In this document: piece after piece, positions 17,653-25,024 of the stretch
Position numbering within the stretch: position 1 is the first letter of the stretch
Layout: each line of letters begins with the position of its first letter
Source: Massilia sp. H6
Lineage (GTDB): Bacteria; Pseudomonadota; Gammaproteobacteria; Burkholderiales; Burkholderiaceae_D
DNA length: 64,000 bases
Direction: 5' to 3'
NCBI RefSeq assembly: GCF_024802625.1
Contig: NZ_CP103371.1
Location: forward strand, 1,736,001-1,800,000
Notes under the pieces: model-generated
What the model saw: the letters and a program-made list of their open reading frames with translations, nothing else
Told to the model about the DNA's origin: nothing
Database searches by the model: none
Program-made: the position numbers and the translations under genes

Positions 17653-18606
17653 ATGTCAGCCGTTTATAAAACACTTCCAGGAGAAAAATTCCGGCTCGTC
17701 ACCCGCAGCGATTTCGACGGGCTGGTCTGTGCGGTGCTGCTGCGCCACCTCGATCTGATCGACGACATTCTGTTCGTGCACCCAAAGGACATGCAGGACG
17801 GAAAAATCGCCATCGGCCCGCGCGACATCACCACCAACCTGCCTTACATGCCAGCGGCCCACCTCGCATTCGATCATCATCTTTCGGAAACCATCCGCCA
17901 CCCGGGCCTGCGCGAGAACCACGTGATCCATCCAGAGGCGCCCTCGGCCGCGCGCGTGGTGTTCGGCTACTATGGCGGCGCGAACACCTTCCCTGCGGCC
18001 TGGCACGACATGCTGGCGGCGGTCGACAAGTGCGACGCGGCGCGCTTCTCGCGCGACGAGGTGCTGTTCGCGCAAGGCTGGAATTTGCTGAACTTCTTGA
18101 TGGACGCCCGGACCGGACTGGGGCGTTTCCATGGCTTCCGGATCTCGAACTACCAGTTGATGATGGACCTGATCGACTACTGCGCGACCCATCCGATCGA
18201 GCAGATCATGGCGCTGCCCGACGTGTGTGAGCGCACCGCGCTGTATGCGCAGCATGCCGACGCCTGCCGCGAACAGATCCGCCGCTGCGCCATGGTGCAC
18301 CAGAACCTGGTGGTGCTCGACCTGCGCGCCGAACCGGTCATCTATGCTGGCAACCGCTTCATCGTCTATGCATTGTTTCCTGAAACGAACATCTCGATCC
18401 ACGTGCTATGGGGTGTGAAGCAGCGAAATACGGTATTTGCCACAGGCAAGTCGATCCTCGACCGCAGTTCCCGGACCAATATCGGCGCGCTGATGCTCGA
18501 GTATGGTGGTGGCGGCCATGAAAACGCCGGCACCTGCCAGGTGGACAACGATTTGGCCGAAGATGTGCTCGGTGCGCTGATCAACCGGATCAACCGGGAT
18601 GGCTGA
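17653..18606 (+). CDS. DHH/DHHA1 family phosphoesterase
   Basis: A 317-residue cytoplasmic protein of the DHH superfamily (exopolyphosphatase, RecJ, NrnA, GdpP-like). The first metal motif is RSDFDGLVCAVLL (about 19-31), DHH is in LAFDHHLSE, and the DHHA1 substrate motif is YGGGGHENAGTC near the C-terminus. Substrate could be oligoribonucleotides, a cyclic dinucleotide breakdown product or polyphosphate; sequence alone does not settle it. Start chosen at ATG 17653; upstream in-frame codons lie in the promoter region shared with the divergent LytS gene. The stop codon lies inside the first unit of a 12-bp tandem repeat. Confidence 0.8.
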   Translation: MSAVYKTLPGEKFRLVTRSDFDGLVCAVLLRHLDLIDDILFVHPKDMQDGKIAIGPRDITTNLPYMPAAHLAFDHHLSETIRHPGLRENHVIHPEAPSAARVVFGYYGGANTFPAAWHDMLAAVDKCDAARFSRDEVLFAQGWNLLNFLMDARTGLGRFHGFRISNYQLMMDLIDYCATHPIEQIMALPDVCERTALYAQHADACREQIRRCAMVHQNLVVLDLRAEPVIYAGNRFIVYALFPETNISIHVLWGVKQRNTVFATGKSILDRSSRTNIGALMLEYGGGGHENAGTCQVDNDLAEDVLGALINRINRDG

Positions 18607-18650
18607 AATGCGTCATGAAATGCGTCATGAAATGCGCCATGAAATGCGTC
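18605..18650. repeat. 12-bp tandem repeat (nearly four copies) between converging genes
   Basis: The unit GAAATGCGTCAT occurs at 18605-18616, 18617-18628, 18629-18640 (one change, GCC for GTC) and 18641-18650 (incomplete). It begins at the stop codon of the DHH gene and ends just before the stop of the converging GGDEF-EAL gene. Confidence 0.9.
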
Positions 18651-18651
18651 G

Positions 18652-21021
18652 TCATGAGTGATGCCGCTGCTCCAGCATCGCGCGGACTGCCTCCGCAGCG
18701 AGCGGTTCGCTGAACCAAGTACCCTGCAATTGATCGCAGCCGTGCGAGGTGAGGAAAGCCATCTGGGCCTCGGTCTCGACCGCTTCGCCGACCACCGACA
18801 GTTCCAGGTTGTGGCCGAGGTCGATCAGGGTCTTGGCCATCATGCTGCCGCGACCGATTCCGGCGATGTCGTGCACGGCCGTCTTGGACAGTTTGACCTG
18901 GCGCACCGACAGTTGCTGCAGGAAGGTGAGATCGGAAATGCCCTTGCCGAATTCGTCGATCGACAGCGCGACCCCGGCTTCGCGCAATTGTTCGGATATA
19001 TCGCGGCCCAGGGCGGGATTGCTGATCAGGTCGGCCTCGGGAATCTCGATCTCGATGCTGCCGGGCGGCAGGCCGTAGTGCTGCATGCGCGCTGCGATGC
19101 CGGCGACAAAGCCATGCTGGCTGTATTCGCGGTGCGACACGTTCACCGACACCGGCATGCCCTTATGACCGAGCTGGAGCAACTGCTGCTGGAATTCGCA
19201 GGCCTGGTCCAGCACCCAGTTGCCGATGTCGACCATCTGGCCGGATTCCTCGGCCTCGGCCAGGAAGCTGGCAGGCAACATGACCCCATTTTTTGGGTGG
19301 CGCCAGCGCAGCAGCGCTTCGAAGCCGCGCACCTTGCCGTTACGCGCATCCATGCGCGGCTGAAACAGCAAGAACAGCTCGTCATGGTCGAGCGCCGCCC
19401 GGATGCCGTCGGCCAGCGCGGCGCGCTTGGCGTTGGCCGAGCGCATTTCGGGCGAATAGAAATGCACGCCGCCGCCATCGCCCTTGGCGTGGTACATCGC
19501 CAGGTCGGCGGCGCGTACCAGCTCCGCCGGCAGCTTGCCGTCGTGCGGGAACAGCGCCACCCCCAGACTGGCGCCCACGGGAATCTCGTTGCCGCCAAAG
19601 GCGACCGGCATTGTCATGGCGCGCCGCAGCCGCTCGACCATGCGCAGCGTGAAGCGCAGCGACGGCTGGTCGACCAGCACCAGCACGAACTCGTCGCCCG
19701 ACATGCGCGCCACCGTGTCGCTTTCGCGTACCGCCGACTGCAGGCGCCGCGCCACGACCTTGAGCACAACGTCGCCCGCCTCGTGCCCGAAGGTATCGTT
19801 GATGGTCTTGAAGTTGTTCAGGTCGATCAGCACCGTGGCCACCATGGATTGATGGCGCTGCGCCAGGTGCACTGCATGGTCCAGCCGGTCCCACAGCAAG
19901 GTGCGGTTGGCAAGGCCGGTGAGCGCGTCGTGGTTGACTTCGTGCTCGAGGTGGTCGGTGCGCTGCTTGATGGCCGTCACGTCCTGCAAGATGCCAATGA
20001 AGTGGGTGACTTCGCCATATTCGTCGCGCACCGGGGTGATGTTCAGGTCGTTCCAGAACAGCTCGCCGTTCTTGCGCATGTTGCGAAAGACCACGCCAAC
20101 CTGGCGCCGTTCGGCCAGGGCCAGGCGGACCTGGCTGCGCTCGTGCTTGTCGAACTCGGGCGCGGCCATGAAGCGCGGGTCGCGCCCGATGGCTTCGGCG
20201 GCAGGGTAGCCGGCAATGCGCTCGAAGGCGGGGTTGACGTATTCGATGATGTTGTCGCGCCCGCTGCAGCGGGTGATCACGATGCCGTTGCTGGCGGCGT
20301 GCAGCGCGCGCTCGCTCAGCAGCAGGCGGCGCTCTTTTTCGCGCCGCCTGGCGATGTCGATGCCCATGCCGAACAGGTAGTCGCCGCCGTCGCAGGAGAC
20401 CCGGGCGCCGCCCAGCATGATGGGGGTTTCGCGGCCGCTGCGGGCCACGAAATTGATCTCCATCGAGACCTCGGCGCCTTCTTCGAACACGCGGCGAAAG
20501 TTTTCGAGCGCAAGCTCGCGGTCGCGTGGTTCGAACATGTCGATCACATGGGCCGCGCCGAGTTCGTCGGGCGTCATCTCGGTGACGCGTTCGAGATTGT
20601 GGTTCCAGAGCACGAAGCGGCCGGCGCGGTTAATGGCGTAGAAGGTGCCGGGCAGTAAATCGACGACCTGCGACAAGGGAGTGCCGCCGACGCGTTCGGA
20701 TTCATGCACCGACTCGGAAGGCGAAATGGTGATGCTGGCGCTCCAGCCTTGCGGTTCGCCCGTGGCGTCGTACTGGCGGATCAGGCTCAGGCAGGCAGGG
20801 CCGTCGCGGCCGCCGGAAAAGCGCAGCCGGACCCGTCCGCCGCCGGCGGCAGCCAGCGCCGGCCAGCGCGCATCGCCTGCGATGAGTTCGCTCAACAGGC
20901 GGCCGGGTGCACCCTCGGCGGTCCATCCGAACATGCGCGCACAGGCCGGATTCCAGGTCAGCACCTTGCCGGCGTCGTCGGTCAGGAACGTGGCCTGGGC
21001 AGTTGGATCGATGGTGGTCAT
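18652..21021 (-). CDS. PAS-PAS-PAS-GGDEF-EAL protein with altered GGDEF and degenerate EAL site
   Basis: A 789-residue soluble c-di-GMP protein with three PAS domains (about 1-100, 115-230, 235-360), a GGDEF domain (about 365-525) and an EAL domain (about 535-785). The signature loop reads SGDEF (441-445) instead of GGDEF; such variants can still be active. The EAL domain keeps Glu568 in EALLRW but the metal pair DDFGTG has become DEFGKG (689-694) and the KxD motif reads KLS (Asp replaced by Ser712). Phosphodiesterase activity is therefore doubtful and the domain may be a c-di-GMP sensor. No membrane segment is visible, so the PAS domains probably sense cytoplasmic cues. Confidence 0.9.
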   Translation of the reverse strand: MTTIDPTAQATFLTDDAGKVLTWNPACARMFGWTAEGAPGRLLSELIAGDARWPALAAAGGGRVRLRFSGGRDGPACLSLIRQYDATGEPQGWSASITISPSESVHESERVGGTPLSQVVDLLPGTFYAINRAGRFVLWNHNLERVTEMTPDELGAAHVIDMFEPRDRELALENFRRVFEEGAEVSMEINFVARSGRETPIMLGGARVSCDGGDYLFGMGIDIARRREKERRLLLSERALHAASNGIVITRCSGRDNIIEYVNPAFERIAGYPAAEAIGRDPRFMAAPEFDKHERSQVRLALAERRQVGVVFRNMRKNGELFWNDLNITPVRDEYGEVTHFIGILQDVTAIKQRTDHLEHEVNHDALTGLANRTLLWDRLDHAVHLAQRHQSMVATVLIDLNNFKTINDTFGHEAGDVVLKVVARRLQSAVRESDTVARMSGDEFVLVLVDQPSLRFTLRMVERLRRAMTMPVAFGGNEIPVGASLGVALFPHDGKLPAELVRAADLAMYHAKGDGGGVHFYSPEMRSANAKRAALADGIRAALDHDELFLLFQPRMDARNGKVRGFEALLRWRHPKNGVMLPASFLAEAEESGQMVDIGNWVLDQACEFQQQLLQLGHKGMPVSVNVSHREYSQHGFVAGIAARMQHYGLPPGSIEIEIPEADLISNPALGRDISEQLREAGVALSIDEFGKGISDLTFLQQLSVRQVKLSKTAVHDIAGIGRGSMMAKTLIDLGHNLELSVVGEAVETEAQMAFLTSHGCDQLQGTWFSEPLAAEAVRAMLEQRHHS

Positions 21022-21121
21022 GCCGGCACCCTTCGTGAAAAGCGCTCGCTTGAGTTCTCAGCTTACACGCCTTCCCACCCGTGCGGCGCACCGCCTCGGC
21101 GCACCGCCTTGGCGCCAACAA

Positions 21122-21147
21122 CAAAGCCACGGCAGGCCGTGGCTTTG
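21122..21147 (-). terminator. Intrinsic terminator after the nitronate-monooxygenase-like gene
   Basis: CAAAGCCACGGC (21122-21133) pairs with GCCGTGGCTTTG (21136-21147). On the minus strand it follows the flavoprotein stop at 21190 by about 40 bases; the flank GTTGTTGG is partly T-rich. Confidence 0.7.
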
Positions 21148-21189
21148 AGGGAAGAACTGCGCTGAAGCGGCCGTGCCGGCCGATGTGGT

Positions 21190-22458
21190 TCAGGCCAGCG
21201 CGATTTCCTGCTTCGGCGGCAAGGCCACCTGGTGGTCGACGCTGAACTGGTAGTCTTCGAACACGTGCTGGGCCGACAGGATCTGGTAACTGCCGTCGGC
21301 CAGGCGGTGGCTGGTATCCTTGAGGCGGTAGGTGGTATGGCCGCAGGTCCAGCAGTTGAAGTTGCGCATGTGCGTGCACAGGCAGGTCTTGTCCAGCACC
21401 GAGATGTTCTTGCCATCCGGGCTGGCCTGTACTTCGCGGTTATACGAATTGATGTAGGCGCAATTTCCGGTGGCGTCGAGCAGATAGCCATACGATTCGC
21501 AGCCCGGGCGGATGCCGGAACCGATCGCCGGCGTGCTCTTGAGCATGCGCATAGGGTAGCCGGTCGGCGAGACGCCGTTGACAATGATGTCTTCTTCGCT
21601 GGCGCGGAAGTATTCCTGCTTGACGTCGTCGGGCATGCCGCATTCGGTCGTGACGGTGAAGCGGGTGGCAACCTGCACGCCAGCCGCACCTTTTTCGAGG
21701 AAGCCGACCGCATCCGAGCCGGTGAACACGCCGCCCGCGGCGATCACCGGGATATCGAGCTGTTCGGCGCGCATGTAGGCATGGATTTCATCCATGATGG
21801 TGTGCAGGTCGTACTGCTTCCAGTCGTCGATGCCGAAGCCGAGGTGGCCGCCGGCCAGCGGACCTTCGACGATGATGAAGTCGGGCAAGCGGTCCAGGCG
21901 CGAGACCTTGCGCAGGAACAGTTGCAGCGCGCGCACCGAGGACACGATGATGCCCAGCTTGGCGTCGCGAAAGCGCGGGTGATCCTTGATCAGGTCGAAG
22001 GAGCCGAGGTGCAGGCCGGCCGACATGGTGATGCCGTCGATGCCCGCGTCGAGCGCCGATGCCAGGCGCGTGCGCAGGGTTTCCTTCGGCGCGTTCATGG
22101 TCAGCTTTTCCATGCAGTTCACGAAAATCAGGCCGCTGCCTTTTTTCGCTTCCATGGTTGCGCCCACGTGCAGGCGGGTCGCTTCGGCCAGGCGCTCGAG
22201 GTCGAACTGGACCACCGCCTTGTTCATGTTGTTGATGTTGAACTTGTAGAGCTTGGTCTTTTCCTTGACGAAGCTGGTGTCGAACTTGCGGTCGGACACG
22301 TCTTGCACCATTGCATCGGAAATATGGCCAATGCCGCCCAGGCGCGCCGCCTCGAGCGCCAGCTCGGACGTCGAGATATCCACGCCCATGCCGCCGATCA
22401 TGATGGGAACATATTCCTTGTTGCCCATTCGCAGGCGGAAATCATCAACACGTTTCAT
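21190..22458 (-). CDS. Nitronate monooxygenase-like FMN oxidoreductase with C-terminal cysteine cluster
   Basis: A 422-residue TIM-barrel flavoprotein of the NMO/2-nitropropane dioxygenase superfamily. Recognisable elements are PIMIGGMGVDIST at the start, VEGPLAGGHLGFG (FMN phosphate and active-site region), PVIAAGGVFTGSDAVGFLEKGAAGVQVATRF, and a C-terminal extension from about residue 320 with several cysteines (CGH, CLCTHMRNFNCWTCG). This extended form, with possible metal or Fe-S binding cysteines, is distinct from classical NMO and close to NAD(P)H-dependent flavin oxidoreductases. Substrate unknown. It lies 138 bp from yajQ on the same strand and ends at a terminator. Confidence 0.8.
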   Translation of the reverse strand: MKRVDDFRLRMGNKEYVPIMIGGMGVDISTSELALEAARLGGIGHISDAMVQDVSDRKFDTSFVKEKTKLYKFNINNMNKAVVQFDLERLAEATRLHVGATMEAKKGSGLIFVNCMEKLTMNAPKETLRTRLASALDAGIDGITMSAGLHLGSFDLIKDHPRFRDAKLGIIVSSVRALQLFLRKVSRLDRLPDFIIVEGPLAGGHLGFGIDDWKQYDLHTIMDEIHAYMRAEQLDIPVIAAGGVFTGSDAVGFLEKGAAGVQVATRFTVTTECGMPDDVKQEYFRASEEDIIVNGVSPTGYPMRMLKSTPAIGSGIRPGCESYGYLLDATGNCAYINSYNREVQASPDGKNISVLDKTCLCTHMRNFNCWTCGHTTYRLKDTSHRLADGSYQILSAQHVFEDYQFSVDHQVALPPKQEIALA

Positions 22459-22596
22459 TGCAATCCTTAGAACGACCGTAGTTTCCTACGCGTACATATG
22501 CATCGACGACCGTGCACCGGCACGGGCGTCATTCTACCCCAAGGCGGGAAAGGGCTTGCGCAGCGTTCGCCGCGCGGCCGGGCTGGCCAGGGCCGA

Positions 22597-23082
22597 TCAG
22601 TCGCGGAAGTTGTTGAACGCCAGCGGCAGGTCTTCGACATCCTTGCGCAGCATGGCCATGGCGGCCTGCAGGTCGTCGCGCTTGGCGCCGGTAATGCGCA
22701 CCGATTCGCCCTGGATACTGGCCTGTACCTTCATCTTGCTTTCCTTGACCAGCTTGGTGATCTTCTTGGCGTCCTCGGTCTCGATGCCGTTGCGCACCTT
22801 GATCACCTGCTTGACCTTGTCGCCGCCGATCTTCTCGACCTTGCCTTCGTCAAGGAAGCGCACGTCAACCTTGCGCTTGGCCATCTTGTTGACGAGCACG
22901 TCCTTGACCTGGCTGAGCTGGAAGTCGGAGTCGGCGAACAGGGTCAATTCCTTCTCTTTCTGCTCGACATTGGCCGAGCTGCCCTTGAAGTCGAAGCGGG
23001 TGGTGATTTCCTTGTTCGATTGTTCTACGGCATTCTTTACTTCGACCATGTCTGCTTCGCAGACGACATCAAACGATGGCAT
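22597..23082 (-). CDS. yajQ: YajQ-family nucleotide-binding protein
   Basis: A 161-residue cytoplasmic protein starting [19 protein letters not shown], the hallmark of the YajQ/UPF0234 family, with two RNP-like alpha-beta folds. In Xanthomonas a homologue binds c-di-GMP and acts as a transcriptional co-regulator; in other species it binds nucleotides or tRNA. Two c-di-GMP-type proteins are encoded nearby, but no direct link is shown. Divergent from murB across 159 bp. Confidence 0.93.
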   Translation of the reverse strand: MPSFDVVCEADMVEVKNAVEQSNKEITTRFDFKGSSANVEQKEKELTLFADSDFQLSQVKDVLVNKMAKRKVDVRFLDEGKVEKIGGDKVKQVIKVRNGIETEDAKKITKLVKESKMKVQASIQGESVRITGAKRDDLQAAMAMLRKDVEDLPLAFNNFRD

Positions 23083-23212
23083 GGGGTTTCCTTTTTTTCG
23101 ATATTGCTAATAGATGAACCCCTCTATTTTAACGGACAACGGCTACCGCACGCGATCACAATTTGCCGCGCAGGCAACAGGCGCGCCCGGCCCAGGCCGC
23201 CCCACTTGCCCC

Positions 23213-23218
23213 TATAAT
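23213..23218 (+). promoter_or_regulatory. Perfect TATAAT -10 box upstream of murB
   Basis: TATAAT lies 23 bases before the murB ATG in a GC-rich setting; no good -35 hexamer is found at 16-18 bp upstream. The implied leader is about 17 bases and lacks a Shine-Dalgarno sequence. Confidence 0.4.
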
Positions 23219-23241
23219 GGACGAAAACACCATCACGCCCC

Positions 23242-24270
23242 ATGCCTGCCTACGCCCCCATCGTCCACGACCATTCACTCGTTTCGCTCAACACCTTTCG
23301 CATCCCGGCGCGCGCCCGGCATTACCTGCGGGTAAACAGCGCTGCCGAGCTCGACGCGGTGCGCTGCGATCCCGCGCTGGCCGGCCTGCCGCGCCTGGTA
23401 CTCGGCGGCGGCAGCAACGTGCTGTTTACGCGCGACTTCGACGGCATCGTGCTGCACATGACGGGCCAGGGCCGGCAAGTGCTGGGGGAGCAGGCCGGCT
23501 ACCGCCTGGTGCGCGCCCAGGCCGGCGAGAACTGGCACGCCTTTGTGCAGTGGACGCTGGCCCAGGGCTTCGGTGGACTGGAAAACCTGTCCCTGATCCC
23601 GGGCACGGTCGGCGCCGCGCCGATCCAGAACGTGGGCGCCTACGGCACCGAAACCCGGGATCGCTTTCATTCGCTGACGGTCTACGACATGGCCAGCGGC
23701 ACAACCCGCACCCTCGACGCCGCGGCCTGCCGTTTCGGCTATCGCGACAGCATCTTCAAGCACCCCGAGGGCAATGCCCTGGTGGTGCTGGACGTGACCT
23801 TTGCGCTGCCGCTGGCCTGGACGCCGAACCTGCGCTATGCGGAACTGGCGCAGGCGGTGGACGCCGCCGGCCTGGCCGCGCCCACGCCACAGGAGATCGG
23901 ACGCATCGTGGAAGCCATCCGGCGCCGCAAGCTGCCCGACCCGCTCGAGATCGGCAACGCCGGCAGCTTCTTCAAGAACCCGGTCGTCTCCAGCGCGCAG
24001 TGCACCGAGCTGCTGGCGCAGTTCCCCCAGCTCGTGCACCACGCCCAGCCAGACGGCAGCCAGAAGCTGGCCGCCGGCTGGCTGATCGACCAGTGCGGCT
24101 GGAAGGGCAAGGCCCTGGGCGCGGCCGGCGTCTATCCGAAGCAGGCGCTGGTGCTGGTCAACCTGGGCGGCGCAACGGGCCAGGACGTGGTGCGGCTGGC
24201 AGGCGCGATCCAGGCCGACGTGGCAGCGCGCTACGGCGTGCAACTGGAACCGGAACCGGTGTTCATTTGA
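23242..24270 (+). CDS. murB: UDP-N-acetylmuramate dehydrogenase MurB (type I)
   Basis: A 342-residue cytoplasmic FAD/NADPH enzyme that reduces enolpyruvyl-UDP-GlcNAc to UDP-MurNAc in peptidoglycan synthesis. The FAD-binding segment LVLGGGSNVLF and NLSLIPGTVGAAPIQNVGAYG are clear, the type I loop with YRDSIFK is present, and the catalytic serine lies in AGSFFKNP. Length fits the type I (E. coli-like) enzyme. It is followed after 11 bp by an SDR gene, probably on the same transcript. Confidence 0.95.
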   Translation: MPAYAPIVHDHSLVSLNTFRIPARARHYLRVNSAAELDAVRCDPALAGLPRLVLGGGSNVLFTRDFDGIVLHMTGQGRQVLGEQAGYRLVRAQAGENWHAFVQWTLAQGFGGLENLSLIPGTVGAAPIQNVGAYGTETRDRFHSLTVYDMASGTTRTLDAAACRFGYRDSIFKHPEGNALVVLDVTFALPLAWTPNLRYAELAQAVDAAGLAAPTPQEIGRIVEAIRRRKLPDPLEIGNAGSFFKNPVVSSAQCTELLAQFPQLVHHAQPDGSQKLAAGWLIDQCGWKGKALGAAGVYPKQALVLVNLGGATGQDVVRLAGAIQADVAARYGVQLEPEPVFI

Positions 24271-24281
24271 GAGAGGTAGCC

Positions 24282-24992
24282 ATGATCAAGGCAGTCGTCA
24301 CGGGCCACACACGGGGGCTGGGCGCCGCGGTGGCGGCGCAATTGTTGGCGCGCGGTATTGCCGTGCTGGGACTGGCGCGCGGCCATGCCGAGGGCGGCGA
24401 AGGCATGGAGCAAGCCAGCGTCGACCTCGGGGACGGCGCGGCGCTGGCCGCCTGGCTGCAGGGAGATACGCTGCGCCGTTTCCTGGCCGGCTGCGATACC
24501 GCGTTGCTGGTCAATAATGCCGGCGTGGTCAGTCCGGTCGGACCGCTGGCGCAGCAGGACCCGCTGGCAGCGCTGCGCGCCGCGACGATCAACGTGGCGG
24601 CGCCGCTGGCGCTGGCGGCGGCTTTCGTGCAGGCCGCGCCCCAGGCCCAGCGGCGCATCGTGCATGTCTCGAGCGGCGCCGCGCGCAATGCCTACCCGGG
24701 CTGGAGCGTCTACTGCGCCACCAAGGCCGCGCTCGACCAGCATGCGCGCGCCGTGGCACTCGATGCCGATCCCCGGGTGCTGGCCTGCAGCCTGGCGCCG
24801 GGCGTGATCGATACCGACATGCAGGCCGAGATCCGCGCCACGCCAGACGCGCGCTTTCCGCTCAGGCAGCGCTTCGTCGACTTGAAAGAGGGTGGGGACC
24901 TGGTCGCCCCGAGCCAGTGCGCGGCGGCACTGGTCGACTACCTGCTCGGGGCAGGATTCGGGCAGCAAGCGGTGGACGACCTGCGCAACTGA
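24282..24992 (+). CDS. Short-chain dehydrogenase/reductase
   Basis: A 236-residue classical SDR. The nucleotide motif is TGHTRGLG at residues 7-14 (TGxxxGxG), followed by NNAGVV, a catalytic Ser in HVSSGAAR and YCATKAA (YxxxK). The start ATG at 24282 is preceded by GAGAGG. It sits 11 bp after murB. Sepiapterin-reductase-like members are similar, but the substrate cannot be assigned from sequence. Confidence 0.85.
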   Translation: MIKAVVTGHTRGLGAAVAAQLLARGIAVLGLARGHAEGGEGMEQASVDLGDGAALAAWLQGDTLRRFLAGCDTALLVNNAGVVSPVGPLAQQDPLAALRAATINVAAPLALAAAFVQAAPQAQRRIVHVSSGAARNAYPGWSVYCATKAALDQHARAVALDADPRVLACSLAPGVIDTDMQAEIRATPDARFPLRQRFVDLKEGGDLVAPSQCAAALVDYLLGAGFGQQAVDDLRN

Positions 24993-25024
24993 TGCGGCGC
25001 GCGGCGCGCGGTGCCAGGCCGGTA

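Noticed and set aside
18658-20658. A 666-residue plus-strand frame opposite the first GGDEF-EAL gene
   Set aside because: The minus-strand product has five recognisable domains; the plus frame has none.
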